NCBI RefSeq assembly: GCF_902459535.1
Contig: NZ_LR699553.1
Coordinates: 4,278,001 to 4,342,000, forward strand
DNA from: Paraburkholderia dioscoreae
Lineage (GTDB): Bacteria > Pseudomonadota > Gammaproteobacteria > Burkholderiales > Burkholderiaceae
Reading direction: 5' to 3'
Length of the DNA stretch: 64,000 bases
Shown here: positions 32,763 to 42,107 of the stretch, one piece after another
Layout of the letters: every line of letters starts with the position of its first letter
How positions within the stretch are numbered: the first letter of the stretch is position 1
Made by a program: the position numbers and the translations under genes
Notes under the pieces: model-generated
What the model was told of the DNA's origin: nothing
The model's input: the letters and a program-made list of their open reading frames with translations, nothing else
Databases searched by the model: none

Positions 32763-33860
32763 TCATACCCGCTGCACGCGATCGCCCATCGACGACAAAC
32801 GCGCCATCACGCGCCGGCTCATTTCCGGCAACGAGGCGATCTCGTCGGCCGCGCCGAGCGCAATCGCTTCGCGCGGCATGCCGAACACGATACAGCTCGC
32901 TTCGTCCTGCGCAAGGGTGTATGCCCCTGCTTTCTTCATGTCCAGCAGTCCGGCGGCGCCGTCGCGCCCCATCCCGGTCAGGATCACCCCGACCGCGTTC
33001 TTGCCCGCATGCTGCGCGGCCGAACGGAACAGCACATCCACTGACGGACGATGCCGGTTCACCGGCGGTTCGTCCGAAAGGTGAGCAATATAGTTCGCGC
33101 CGCTGCGGGCAAGCAACAGGTGAGCGTGGCCGGGCGCGATATACGCATGCCCCGGCAGCACGCGTTCGCCGTGCTCTGCCTCTTTAACGGTAATCCGGCA
33201 CAAACCATTGAGGCGTTGTGCAAAAGATTTTGTGAAACCCGGCGGCATATGCTGCGCGATCAGCACCGCTGGCGCATCCGGCGGCAGCGGCACCAGCACT
33301 TCGCGGATCGCTTCCGTGCCGCCCGTCGACGCACCGACGATAATCAGCTTCTCGGTACTGAGCAGCGGATTATTGAAGAGCGGCGCGGCGCTGACCGGCG
33401 CATGCGCGGCATGGGCGGCCGTGTGCTGCACCGGCGCGGCCTGGCGCACGCGCGCACGGGCCGCCGCGCGAATCTTGTCGGCAAGCTTTTCCGAGTAGTC
33501 GAGCATGCCGTCGCGAATGCCGACTTTCGGCTTCGTGACGAAGTCGACCGCGCCGAGTTCCAGCGCGCGCAGCGTGATTTCGTTGCCGCGCTCGGTCAGC
33601 GACGACACCATCACCACCGGCATCGGCCGCAGGCGCATCAGCTTCTCGAGGAAGTCGAGGCCATCCATGCGCGGCATTTCGACGTCGAGCGTCAGCACGT
33701 CCGGATTGTGCTGTTTGATGAGTTCGCGCGCGACTAGCGGGTCGGGTGCGGTCGCCACCACCGTCATGTCCGGCTGGCCATTGATGATTTCCGTCATCAG
33801 GCTGCGGATCAGCGCCGAATCGTCGACGCACAGTACCTTGATCTTTTGCACAGCGCTCAC
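32763..33860 (-). CDS. cheB: CheB, receptor methylesterase
   Basis: CheB (365 aa) demethylates (and deamidates) chemoreceptors. The N-terminal receiver domain has DD at 13-14 and phospho-acceptor Asp59 (LTLDVEMPRMDGLDF). A linker (about 125-168) precedes the C-terminal esterase domain with catalytic Ser178 in GASTGGTEA. The catalytic Asp lies in the GMGRDGAAGL block and the His in LIAQHMPPGF. The start overlaps the cheD stop by 4 nt. Confidence 0.96.
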   Translation of the reverse strand: MSAVQKIKVLCVDDSALIRSLMTEIINGQPDMTVVATAPDPLVARELIKQHNPDVLTLDVEMPRMDGLDFLEKLMRLRPMPVVMVSSLTERGNEITLRALELGAVDFVTKPKVGIRDGMLDYSEKLADKIRAAARARVRQAAPVQHTAAHAAHAPVSAAPLFNNPLLSTEKLIIVGASTGGTEAIREVLVPLPPDAPAVLIAQHMPPGFTKSFAQRLNGLCRITVKEAEHGERVLPGHAYIAPGHAHLLLARSGANYIAHLSDEPPVNRHRPSVDVLFRSAAQHAGKNAVGVILTGMGRDGAAGLLDMKKAGAYTLAQDEASCIVFGMPREAIALGAADEIASLPEMSRRVMARLSSMGDRVQRV

Positions 33861-34609
33861 GCCTCCTCTGTAGTTCTGGCGTTGTTTGAATTAATCGGGC
33901 GCGGGCCGGCACCGAACAGCTCGACCTTCGGGCGGGCGGCGGTGGGCGTCGAAAACAGTTCGACCCTGGGTTTCGACGCGGCCGGCGTCGAGAACAATTC
34001 CACCCGTTTGCGCGCCGCGGCGAGCCGCTCGGCACGCGCCTGCGCGCTTTGCCGCATCAGCGCCTGTTCGCGCTCGGCCACGCCCGCTTCCTGCTGCAGG
34101 CGCAACTTCTTCACCATCACCTGGCCGGTGCGCGGCATGAAGGCCACCTTGCGCGGGTGCGAACCTTGCAAATCCTCGGCGACGATGCGGATCTTCTCGA
34201 GCGCCAGATAGCGGCGCACGAATTCCGAATTGCGGTCGCCGATGTTCATCGTCGTCATGCCGGCGAGCACCGCGCCGCCGCCGAACACCTTGGCTTCGAA
34301 GCGCTCGCGCCGGCCACCGGCCTTGATGAGCTCGTTAATCAGCACTTCCATCGCGTACGCACCGTAGCGCATCGAATCCGACGCGGCTTGAGCGACGTCG
34401 GCGCCGTCGTCGGGCAACATGAAGTGGTTCATGCCACCGATACCGGCCGTGCGATCCTGAATGCAGGCCGCCACGCAGGAACCGAGCACGGTGACCAGCA
34501 CCATGTCCTCACTGGTGGTGTAGAACTCGTTCGGCAGCAGCTTCACGCCGGGGCGCTGGAAGTGGTTGTCGTAATACAGATTGGTGGCGATCGGCAGGGC
34601 GCTGCTCAT
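33857..34609 (-). CDS. cheD: CheD, receptor glutamine deamidase with VELF-repeat tail
   Basis: CheD (250 aa) deamidates receptor glutamines. The catalytic Cys is in VLGSCVAACI (Cys45) and the His in GGMNHFMLP (His62). The enzyme core ends near residue 170. The tail is unusual: after a helical Arg/Ala stretch there are three copies of a 13-residue unit, RVELFSTP (202-209), RVELFSTP (215-222) and KVELFG (228-233). cheD overlaps cheR by 4 nt and cheB by 4 nt. Confidence 0.95.
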   Translation of the reverse strand: MSSALPIATNLYYDNHFQRPGVKLLPNEFYTTSEDMVLVTVLGSCVAACIQDRTAGIGGMNHFMLPDDGADVAQAASDSMRYGAYAMEVLINELIKAGGRRERFEAKVFGGGAVLAGMTTMNIGDRNSEFVRRYLALEKIRIVAEDLQGSHPRKVAFMPRTGQVMVKKLRLQQEAGVAEREQALMRQSAQARAERLAAARKRVELFSTPAASKPRVELFSTPTAARPKVELFGAGPRPINSNNARTTEEA

Positions 34610-35556
34610 ACCGTCACCCCATTCGTCGTGTTGCGCGCCGCAGTTGCCGCCGCGCGCGCCGGCGTGCGCACGCCGGCCGCGTCACGCGACAGTTCGTAGA
34701 CGGTCTGGCCGCGCAGCCTGAACGCCTGCGTGACGTAGGTGAAGTTTTCCGAGTGGCCGGCGAACAGCAGGCCGCCCGACTTCATCAACGGCTCGAAGCG
34801 CGCGAGCACTTGCGCCTGTGTCGGCTTGTCGAAATAGATCATCACGTTGCGGCAGAAGATCGCGTCGAATTGCGAGCGCAACTGGTAATCGCGGTCGGTG
34901 AGGTTCAGTTGCTGAAAGCGCACCAGCGCGCGCACTTCCGGGCGCACCTTGACCATGCCGGCATGCGCGCCCGTGCCCTTCAGGAAGAAGCGTTTGAGCC
35001 GCTCGGGCGAAAGGTGCTTCACCTGGTCGAACTGGTACATGCCGGCTTCGGCCTTGGCCAGCACCTGGGTGTCGATGTCGGTGGCGAGCACCGTGGCCTG
35101 ACGCGCGCCGCTCTCGCCGAGCGCTTCGATCAGCGTCATCGCGATCGAGTACGGCTCTTCACCGGTCGAAGCCGCCGAGCACCATACCGAAACCGGCTGC
35201 GCGCGGCGCGGCACGAATTCGGCAAGAATCGGAAAATGATGCGCTTCGCGGAAGAACGCCGTCAGATTGGTGGTCAGCGCATTGGTGAACGCTTCCCACT
35301 CGGCCGGATCGTTTTCCGCTTCCAGCAGATCGAGATACTGCTTGAACGTGTCGAGGCCGCGGGCACGCAGACGGCGCGCCAGACGGCTGTACGCCATATC
35401 GCGCTTGTGATCCGACAGCGAAATGCCCGCGCTGCGGTGAATCAGTTCGCGAATGCGGGCGAAATCCGCCGACGTGAATTCGAAATCCCGTCCCTGTTCG
35501 CCGGTTCTAACCATTTCCGCCCGTTCGGGTCGGTGCTGTGCGCGCGTTGCCATCAT
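34606..35556 (-). CDS. cheR: CheR, receptor methyltransferase
   Basis: CheR (316 aa) methylates chemoreceptors with SAM. The N-terminal helical domain (DFARIRELIHRSAGISLSDH, then KRDMAYSRLARRLRARGL) precedes the SAM-binding domain, with the motif VWCSAASTGEEPYSIAM. The ending GHSENFTYVTQAFRLRGQTVY is conserved. AGGA lies 7 nt before the ATG at 35556. Confidence 0.96.
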   Translation of the reverse strand: MMATRAQHRPERAEMVRTGEQGRDFEFTSADFARIRELIHRSAGISLSDHKRDMAYSRLARRLRARGLDTFKQYLDLLEAENDPAEWEAFTNALTTNLTAFFREAHHFPILAEFVPRRAQPVSVWCSAASTGEEPYSIAMTLIEALGESGARQATVLATDIDTQVLAKAEAGMYQFDQVKHLSPERLKRFFLKGTGAHAGMVKVRPEVRALVRFQQLNLTDRDYQLRSQFDAIFCRNVMIYFDKPTQAQVLARFEPLMKSGGLLFAGHSENFTYVTQAFRLRGQTVYELSRDAAGVRTPARAAATAARNTTNGVTV

Positions 35557-35744
35557 GAAGATTCCTGCCTGCGATACGAGCCATCCCGCTTTCCGCCCAG
35601 GCGATATTCCCGGGAAGAAGGGATTGTGTTCGCGGGGTCGCGCCCGCCCGCGAGTTCTGCCGGCATGCAGTCGGCCCGCGACACGCCGATAAAGCGTGCT
35701 TCGAAGATTCGCCCCTCATGGAGCGAGATGCCGAATGACTGCAT
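35553..35744 (-). CDS. Possible small ORF (63 aa) coupled to cheR
   Basis: An open frame fills most of the 204-bp gap between the MCP gene and cheR. It begins at an ATG at 35744 and its TGA overlaps the cheR ATG (ATGA). The predicted peptide opens MQSFGISLHEGRIFEARF and ends RRQESS; it has no motif I know. A GGAAG lies 12-16 nt before the ATG, which is rather far. It may be only a leader that couples cheR translation, or chance. Confidence 0.3.
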   Translation of the reverse strand: MQSFGISLHEGRIFEARFIGVSRADCMPAELAGGRDPANTIPSSREYRLGGKRDGSYRRQESS

Positions 35745-35760
35745 GTCTTTGTGCCACTTC

Positions 35761-37617
35761 CTAGAATGTTTCCCAGTCCGTGTCCGGGCCCGCCGCGGCC
35801 GCGCTTGCCGCGGCTGGACGTGCTGCGGATTCGGATGCCGCGCGGGCCGTCCTCGGCTTGAGAGCCGGTTCGGCGCGTGCGGCGCCTGCATCGTGATTGC
35901 CCGACGCTTGCGCTGTGCTGATTACCGCCGTGCCTGCGGCCGGTTGCGCCGCGCCATTCGTGGAGGCCTGCGGCACGGCTTTGGCAACGGGCTTGCTCTT
36001 GCTGCTGCTCGCGCGAGGCTGCGCCGCTTGCGGACGCACCGCCGCGCTGCTGCGCACCGGGCCGCCGGCCACTTTCCAGCCGTTCACCACCGCCTGCAAT
36101 TGCCGCGTCTGATCTTCGAGCGATGCCGCCGCAGCCGCCGCCTGTTCGACGAGCGCCGCGTTCTGCTGCGTGACTTCGTCCATCTGCACGACCGCGCGAT
36201 TCACCTGCTCGATGCCGCCCGACTGCTCTTCGGACGCCGCGCTGATTTCGCCCATGATGTCGGTCACGCGGCGCACGGCCTGCACGATCTCGTCCATCGT
36301 GGTGCCCGCACGGCCGACCAGCGCCGAGCCGCTTTGCACCTTGTCGACCGAGTCGCCGATCAGTTCCTTGATTTCCTTCGCGGCACTGGCGCTGCGCTGC
36401 GCGAGGCTGCGCACTTCGCCGGCCACCACCGCGAAGCCGCGGCCCTGTTCGCCGGCGCGAGCCGCTTCCACCGCCGCGTTCAACGCGAGAATATTGGTCT
36501 GGAAGGCAATGCCTTCGATCACGCCGATGATATCGACGACCTTGTTCGAACTGGTCGCGATGTCCTGCATGGTCGTGACGACCTGGCTCACCACGTCGCC
36601 GCCGCGCGTGGCGATGTCGGATGCGTTGACGGCCAGCTGGCTCGCCTGACGCGCGTTCTCGGCGTTCTGCCGCACGGTGCCGGTCAACTGCTCCATGCTC
36701 GACGCGGTTTCCTGCAGCGAGGCGGCCTGCTGCTCGGTGCGCTGCGAGAGATCCGTGTTGCCCATCGCGATTTCACGCGCGCCGGTGTCGATCGATTCGG
36801 TGCTGCTGAGAACCGCCTTCACCATCGTCGACATGTTTTCCTGCATGCGCTTGATACCGGCGAAAAGACGCCCGATTTCATTGCGGCTGAATACCTGGAT
36901 CGTCTCGGACAGATCGCCTGCGGCAATGCGTTCGAAGCACGCCGTCGCGTCGGCGAGCGGCTGCACGATCAGGCCGCGCAGCGCGAAGCGGATACCCACC
37001 ACCAGCAGCAGCGCGAGCGCCGTGACGGCGATGATCAGCGTCGTCATCAGCGAGATGTTCGATTGCGCGCTCGCCTGCTGGTCCACGGCGCCTTGCTGCA
37101 ATTCCTTGATGACCGTCGAAGCCGCGCCGTCATAGGCGATGAACATCGGGCTGATTTTCGTATCGGCGACCGCGTGGTAGGCGGCCATGTCGTTCGCGTT
37201 GAGCGCCGCGAACTCCGGGTCGACGCCTTCGCGCATCATGCTCGTACGTTTGGCAAGCACGTCGTCGAGGGCCGCCTTGTCGACACCGGGCTTCGGTGCG
37301 TCGAGATAGATCTGCCAGCTCTGGTTGCCCTTTGTCAGCAGTTCCTGCGCGCGGTCGATCGCTTTCTTCGCTTCGTCCGCGTTGCCCGTGGCGGACAGCG
37401 TGTTGAAACGGTCCACCGCGAGGCGGGAACGCAGCAGGTACGACGAGGCATCGTCGAGTGCATGAATGGCGACCAGATCGCCCCTTGCGATGCGCTCGAG
37501 CGACTGGCTCGCGCCATTCAGCGCGGTCAGTCCGAGCACGCCGACCACCACGGTCAGCGCGACCAGAATGATCCCCACCATCGTCAACGACGTGCGAATC
37601 GACCACCTGCTCAGCAT
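35761..37617 (-). CDS. Methyl-accepting chemotaxis protein (Tsr/Tar-like)
   Basis: The 618-aa receptor has TM1 at about 12-34 and a helical periplasmic sensor with a four-helix-bundle look (about 35-192). TM2 is at about 193-217, then HAMP (about 218-270), methylation helices and the signalling tip (IEGIAFQTNILALNAAVEAA, GRGFAVVAGEVRSLAQRSA). The Ala/Pro-rich tail ends DWETF, matching the NWETF pentapeptide that tethers CheR/CheB. It lies between cheW and cheR and should be a major, adaptation-assisting receptor. The ligand cannot be told from sequence. Confidence 0.94.
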   Translation of the reverse strand: MLSRWSIRTSLTMVGIILVALTVVVGVLGLTALNGASQSLERIARGDLVAIHALDDASSYLLRSRLAVDRFNTLSATGNADEAKKAIDRAQELLTKGNQSWQIYLDAPKPGVDKAALDDVLAKRTSMMREGVDPEFAALNANDMAAYHAVADTKISPMFIAYDGAASTVIKELQQGAVDQQASAQSNISLMTTLIIAVTALALLLVVGIRFALRGLIVQPLADATACFERIAAGDLSETIQVFSRNEIGRLFAGIKRMQENMSTMVKAVLSSTESIDTGAREIAMGNTDLSQRTEQQAASLQETASSMEQLTGTVRQNAENARQASQLAVNASDIATRGGDVVSQVVTTMQDIATSSNKVVDIIGVIEGIAFQTNILALNAAVEAARAGEQGRGFAVVAGEVRSLAQRSASAAKEIKELIGDSVDKVQSGSALVGRAGTTMDEIVQAVRRVTDIMGEISAASEEQSGGIEQVNRAVVQMDEVTQQNAALVEQAAAAAASLEDQTRQLQAVVNGWKVAGGPVRSSAAVRPQAAQPRASSSKSKPVAKAVPQASTNGAAQPAAGTAVISTAQASGNHDAGAARAEPALKPRTARAASESAARPAAASAAAAGPDTDWETF

Positions 37618-37659
37618 TTCGATGCTCCCTGTCCCAATCGTTCGTAAAGGCTGCCGCCG

Positions 37660-38208
37660 TTAGACGCCGAGCGTTTCGATCAGCGCCATTTCGCGGCTGG
37701 TCATGAGCTTCTCGATGTCCATCAGGATCAGCATGCGGCCGTCGACGGTGCCCAGCCCCGTGAGGTACTCGGTCGTCAGCGTGGCGCCGAATTCGGGCGC
37801 CGGCATGATCTGGTCGGTGGCGAGCGTCAGCACGTCGGACACGCCGTCCACCACCATCCCGACCACGCGATGCGCGACGTTCAGGATGATCACCACTGTC
37901 TGGTGATCGTACTCGACACGGCCCAGGTGGAACTTGATGCGCATGTCGACGATCGGCACGATGATGCCGCGCAGATTGATCACGCCCTTGATGAACTCGG
38001 GCGCATTGGCGATCCGCGTCACGTTGTCGTAGCCGCGGATTTCCTGCACCTTGAGAATGTCGATGCCGTACTCTTCGGCGCCGAGTGTAAAGACCAGGAA
38101 TTCCTGACCGCCGGCGTCGGCCTGCTGCACGTCGCGGCGGCCATTCGTACCGCTCGCGTTCGCGACGCTCGAATTGATGGATTGGACTTCTGCCACGTTA
38201 GCCCCCAA
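37660..38208 (-). CDS. cheW: CheW, chemotaxis coupling protein
   Basis: CheW (182 aa) links receptors to CheA. The SH3-like domain begins EFLVFTLGAEEYGIDILKVQ, followed by NAPEFIKGVINLRGIIVPIV, then VVGMVVDGVSDVLTL. A 30-residue Asn/Gln-rich leader precedes it. The gene lies between cheA and the MCP gene in the same operon. Confidence 0.97.
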   Translation of the reverse strand: MGANVAEVQSINSSVANASGTNGRRDVQQADAGGQEFLVFTLGAEEYGIDILKVQEIRGYDNVTRIANAPEFIKGVINLRGIIVPIVDMRIKFHLGRVEYDHQTVVIILNVAHRVVGMVVDGVSDVLTLATDQIMPAPEFGATLTTEYLTGLGTVDGRMLILMDIEKLMTSREMALIETLGV

Positions 38209-38259
38209 ACGGTTGGGATGAAACAGGTTGAATAAGTGTTACGGCGAGTGTGACGGACA

Positions 38260-40527
38260 TCATGCGAGGCTCATCGCGCCATGCGCGTTGCGCGTTTCGC
38301 GGTTCAGCGCCGCCACGTCGACGATCAGCGCCACGCTGCCGTCGCCGAGAATGGTCGCGGCGGAAATGCCGTGCACCTTGCGGTAATTCGTTTCCAGATT
38401 CTTCACGACCACCTGCTGCTGGCCCACCAGCTCGTCGATCAGCATCGCAAAGCGGCGCCCCTCGGTTTGCATGATGGTGACGATGCCCTGAGTGGGTTCC
38501 TGCTTCGCGTCTTCGACATTGAACACTTCGTGCAACGCCACGAGCGGCAGATATTCACCGCGCACCCGCACCACGCGCTCGCCGTTGGCCACCGTGTAGA
38601 TGTCCTCGGCTTGCGGCTGCAGCGACTCCATCACGAAGTTAAGCGGCAGAATGAAGATCTCGTTGCCGACCTTGACCGACATGCCGTCCAGAATCGCCAG
38701 CGTAAGCGGCAGCACGATGCGCGTGGTGCTGCCCTTGCCGGCGTGCGAGGTGATTTCCACGTGACCACCCATCGACTGGATGTTCCGCTTCACCACGTCC
38801 ATGCCGACGCCGCGGCCCGACACGTCCGTGACCTGTTCCGCCGTCGAGAAGCCCGGCAGGAAAATCAGGTTCCAGACTTCTTCGTCGGTCATGGTTTCGC
38901 TGACCTGCATGCCCTGCTTGGCCGCCTTCGCGAGAATCTTGTCGCGGCGCAGGCCCGCGCCGTCGTCGCTCACTTCAATGACGATGTTGCCGCCGTGATG
39001 CGCCGCCGACAGCACCAGCTGCCCGGTCGAATCCTTGCCCGCCGCGCGCCGCGCTTCCACGGTTTCGATGCCGTGGTCGAGACTGTTGCGCACGAGGTGA
39101 GTCAACGGATCGATGATCCGTTCAATGAGACTCTTGTCGAGTTCGGTCGCCTGACCGAAGGTGACGAGTTCCACTTCCTTGCCGAGTTTCGCCGCCAGAT
39201 CGCGCACCAGACGCGGGAAGCGGCTGAACACGTAATCCATCGGCATCATGCGGATCGACATTACCGCTTCCTGCAGATCGCGCGCGTTGCGCTCGAGCTG
39301 CGCCATGCCGTTGAACAACCGGTCGTGCAACGCAGGATCGAACGTGCTGGTGGTTTCCGCAAGCATGGCTTGCGTAATCACCAGTTCGCCGACCAGGTTG
39401 ATCAGCTGATCGACCTTTTCGACGCCGACGCGAATCGAGCTGCCTTCCGCGCCGCCGGCCGCCGCGGCCGGACGTGCCTTACGGTCATGCTCGGCGGGTG
39501 CGGCTGCGCCAGCCTGGGCCGGTGCACTTGCTGCGGCAGCGGCCGGCGCCGCCGGTTGAGCCGCGGCAGGCGTGTCGAACGAATCGTGCGCGGCCGTTGA
39601 AGTGGGCGCAGCGGTGCCGGCCGCCGGTGCCGACGATGCTGCGGGTCCCGCCTGACTGGCCGGTACTGCCCGCGTCGGGGACGAAGCAGCGTCGGGCGTT
39701 CCAGGTTCGCCTTGCTGCGTCTCATCCGCCGGTGCGGTGCCGCGGCCGATCGCGATCTGACTTTCGTCGATCACGAAGCAGCACACGGCGATGATGTCGT
39801 CGGAGGTCACATCGGTCGCGAGCCACAGCGTCAGATCGCCGCCGCTCTTGACCTGCCCGACGATGTTGCCCAGGTTGCCGAGCTCTTCGGTCAGCAGTTC
39901 CTGGTCCTTCTCACCAACGCCCCGTAGCGTAATTTTCAGATGGGGACCGGCGTTGTCGTCGTTGCCTCCGACGCCGCCGGCTCCCGCGGCTTGCCCGGTC
40001 TGTGCCGGTTCGCCGTCAGTCCATTCACCCGCTGCCTGCACCGCCTGTTCGACGACGTGCTCCGGCGGCGTACCGCCTTGGCCCGGCTGGGTTGCCGCCG
40101 GTGCCGCGCTTGCGGCAACCGGTGCGGCAGCGTCGCCGTTTTCCGCATGCAGCCGCTCGAGCTTCGCGCAGATCGCCTTCGCGGTGGCCGCATCCGGCTC
40201 GGCGCTCGCGCGGTAGTCGGCGAGCTGGCCGGACAACACGTCCTTGGTTTCGAGGAACGTGTCGATCATGTCCTTGCGCAGCACGAGTTCGTTATTGCGC
40301 GCGCGATCGAGCAGTGATTCGAGAATGTGGGTCGTTTCCGTCAGCGCGGTAAAGCCGAACGTCGCCGCGCCGCCCTTGATCGAATGCGCCGCGCGGAAAA
40401 TGGCCGCGAGGTCTTCGGGGTCCGGGTGCGCGATATCCAGATTGAGCAGCAACTGCTCCATCTGCGCGAGCAGTTCGTCCGCTTCGTCGAAAAACGTCTG
40501 ATAGAACTGAGTGATGTCGAGTGTCAT
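38260..40527 (-). CDS. cheA: CheA, chemotaxis histidine kinase
   Basis: CheA (755 aa) phosphorylates CheY and CheB. The Hpt domain has phospho-His48 in FRAAHSIKGG. A P2-like CheY-binding domain lies at about 190-275 (HLKITLRGVGEKDQELLTEE). A long Ala/Pro linker (about 280-370) follows, then dimerisation P3 (INLVGELVITQAMLAET). The ATPase P4 has its N box at LVRNSLDHGIE and G boxes at DDGAGLR and GRGVGMDVV. The CheW-like P5 domain ends the protein. Confidence 0.97.
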   Translation of the reverse strand: MTLDITQFYQTFFDEADELLAQMEQLLLNLDIAHPDPEDLAAIFRAAHSIKGGAATFGFTALTETTHILESLLDRARNNELVLRKDMIDTFLETKDVLSGQLADYRASAEPDAATAKAICAKLERLHAENGDAAAPVAASAAPAATQPGQGGTPPEHVVEQAVQAAGEWTDGEPAQTGQAAGAGGVGGNDDNAGPHLKITLRGVGEKDQELLTEELGNLGNIVGQVKSGGDLTLWLATDVTSDDIIAVCCFVIDESQIAIGRGTAPADETQQGEPGTPDAASSPTRAVPASQAGPAASSAPAAGTAAPTSTAAHDSFDTPAAAQPAAPAAAAASAPAQAGAAAPAEHDRKARPAAAAGGAEGSSIRVGVEKVDQLINLVGELVITQAMLAETTSTFDPALHDRLFNGMAQLERNARDLQEAVMSIRMMPMDYVFSRFPRLVRDLAAKLGKEVELVTFGQATELDKSLIERIIDPLTHLVRNSLDHGIETVEARRAAGKDSTGQLVLSAAHHGGNIVIEVSDDGAGLRRDKILAKAAKQGMQVSETMTDEEVWNLIFLPGFSTAEQVTDVSGRGVGMDVVKRNIQSMGGHVEITSHAGKGSTTRIVLPLTLAILDGMSVKVGNEIFILPLNFVMESLQPQAEDIYTVANGERVVRVRGEYLPLVALHEVFNVEDAKQEPTQGIVTIMQTEGRRFAMLIDELVGQQQVVVKNLETNYRKVHGISAATILGDGSVALIVDVAALNRETRNAHGAMSLA

Positions 40528-40615
40528 GCCTGGGTCACCGCGAGAGTTCCTGTCTTGGCGTGGGCTGCCGAGCCGCCGCGTCGAGAGCTTCTACAACTTG
40601 GTCTAAGGGTGGTGC

Positions 40616-40993
40616 TTACGCGTGGTCCGGCTCGGCTAACGCCGCCACCAGTTCGGTCAGCATGTCGGGGTCGAGCGGCTTTTCGATCCAGCCGGTCGCG
40701 CCCGCAGCCCGCGCCGCCTCCTTGAACGGCTCACCCGATTCCGTCGTGAGGACGAGGATGGGCGTGGCCTGGTAAGCCGGGTTGTTGCGCAGCGCGGCGA
40801 TCAGATCGAGCCCGGTCTTGCCCGGCATGTACTGGTCGGTCAGCACGAGGTCGAACGACATGGCGAGCGCGTTTTCGAGCCCTTCGTTGCCGTCCGCCGC
40901 GAGCGTCACCTCATAGCCGGCCGTCGTCAACGTGGCGGCGAGAATCTGCCGCATCGATGCCGAATCGTCGATTGCCAGGATGTGCCTGATCAT
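40616..40993 (-). CDS. CheY-like response regulator (first copy, before cheA)
   Basis: This 125-aa single receiver domain has the acidic pair DD (9-10), phospho-acceptor Asp53 in LVLTDQYMPGKTGL, Thr in VLTTESGEPF and Lys in WIEKPLDPD. It differs clearly from the cheZ-linked CheY, so it may act as a phosphate sink or bind another target. I start it at the ATG at 40993; the longer reading in frame is Arg-rich noise. Confidence 0.93.
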   Translation of the reverse strand: MIRHILAIDDSASMRQILAATLTTAGYEVTLAADGNEGLENALAMSFDLVLTDQYMPGKTGLDLIAALRNNPAYQATPILVLTTESGEPFKEAARAAGATGWIEKPLDPDMLTELVAALAEPDHA

Positions 40994-41078
40994 GAAAAAC
41001 CTCGCTGCACGTGCGCTATGGATCGCCCTGCCGCGCGCGCCGGCAGGGCGCGTGAACGGGCAAGGCGGTCGCTGTCTG

Positions 41079-42086
41079 TTACTGGGCCGCCGGCGCTGCC
41101 GCCGGCAACTTCGGTGCAACCGTTGCCGGCTGCGCAAGCTTTTGCAGCAACGGCTTGGAGCCGGCTGCGTCGTCCGACAAGGTAGTCGTGGTAGAGTCGT
41201 CGTGGTCGAGCGCCTCCTCCGACTTCTTGTTGAGCACGATGATGCTGATGCGGCGGTTCTCCGGATCCATCGGGTCCGCCTTGTTCAGGTTCTGCGTCGA
41301 TGCGAGGCCGAGCACGCGCATCACCTTCGCTTCATCCATGCCGCCGGCGATCAGTTCGCGGCGCGACGCATTGGCGCGGTCCGCGGACAGTTCCCAGTTG
41401 CTGTAGCCTTTTTCGCCGCCCGCATACTGCGCGGCGTCGGTGTGGCCCTGCACGATGATGCGGTTCGGCACGTCGTTCAGCGTGTGGCCGATTTCGCGCA
41501 GGATGTCGCGCATGTACGGTTCCACCTGGTCTTTCGCGGTCGCGAACATGGGCCGCTTCTGCGAGTCGACGATTTCGATCCGCAAGCCCGTGAGCGTCGA
41601 ATCGATGCGGATCTGCTGCTTGAACTGGCGCAGCACCGGATTCGCCTCGATCGCGGCCATCAGCTTGACCTGCAGATCGTGCAGGCGGACCTGCTCGCGG
41701 CGCTCCAGTTCGCCCTGCAACTGCTTCATCGAGTCTTCGTTGTTGTGCGAGACGCTGCGCTCCGAGCGGTTGTTCGAACCGTCGGTGGAGCGCGTAACGC
41801 CCTGCGCGTCGGTCGAGATATCGCGGCCGCCGCCCTTCAGAATGCTCGAGTCCTCGGCGCTGCGGTCACCGCCCCACAGCGTGACCTTCAGCGGCTGGTT
41901 GAAGTAATCGGCAATGCCCTTCAGTTGCACCGTGGACGCCGAACTCAGCAGCCACATCAGCAGGAAGAACGCCATCATCGCGGTCATGAAGTCCGCATAG
42001 GCGAGCTTCCACGCGCCGCCGTGGTGGCCGGCTTTCTTCGGCGCGGCGCGTTTGACGACAATGGCGCGGTCTTTATCCTTGCTCAT
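41079..42086 (-). CDS. motB: MotB, stator protein
   Basis: MotB (335 aa) anchors the proton-driven stator to peptidoglycan. A single helix (about 28-50, AYADFMTAMMAFFLLMWLLS) carries the proton-binding Asp32. The plug region follows. The C-terminal OmpA-like domain (about 160-285) includes IIVQGHTDAAQYAGG and NWELSADRANASRRELI. The tail is Pro/Ala-rich. It lies 21 nt after motA. Confidence 0.97.
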   Translation of the reverse strand: MSKDKDRAIVVKRAAPKKAGHHGGAWKLAYADFMTAMMAFFLLMWLLSSASTVQLKGIADYFNQPLKVTLWGGDRSAEDSSILKGGGRDISTDAQGVTRSTDGSNNRSERSVSHNNEDSMKQLQGELERREQVRLHDLQVKLMAAIEANPVLRQFKQQIRIDSTLTGLRIEIVDSQKRPMFATAKDQVEPYMRDILREIGHTLNDVPNRIIVQGHTDAAQYAGGEKGYSNWELSADRANASRRELIAGGMDEAKVMRVLGLASTQNLNKADPMDPENRRISIIVLNKKSEEALDHDDSTTTTLSDDAAGSKPLLQKLAQPATVAPKLPAAAPAAQ

Positions 42087-42107
42087 CGGTTCGGTTCCCG
42101 GCGCCCT

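Noticed and set aside
34753..37647. A 964-codon open frame on the plus strand opposite cheR and the MCP gene
   Set aside because: It is Arg/His-rich with no motif and exactly opposes two well-supported genes; antisense open frames of this kind are a by-product of high-GC third-position bias.
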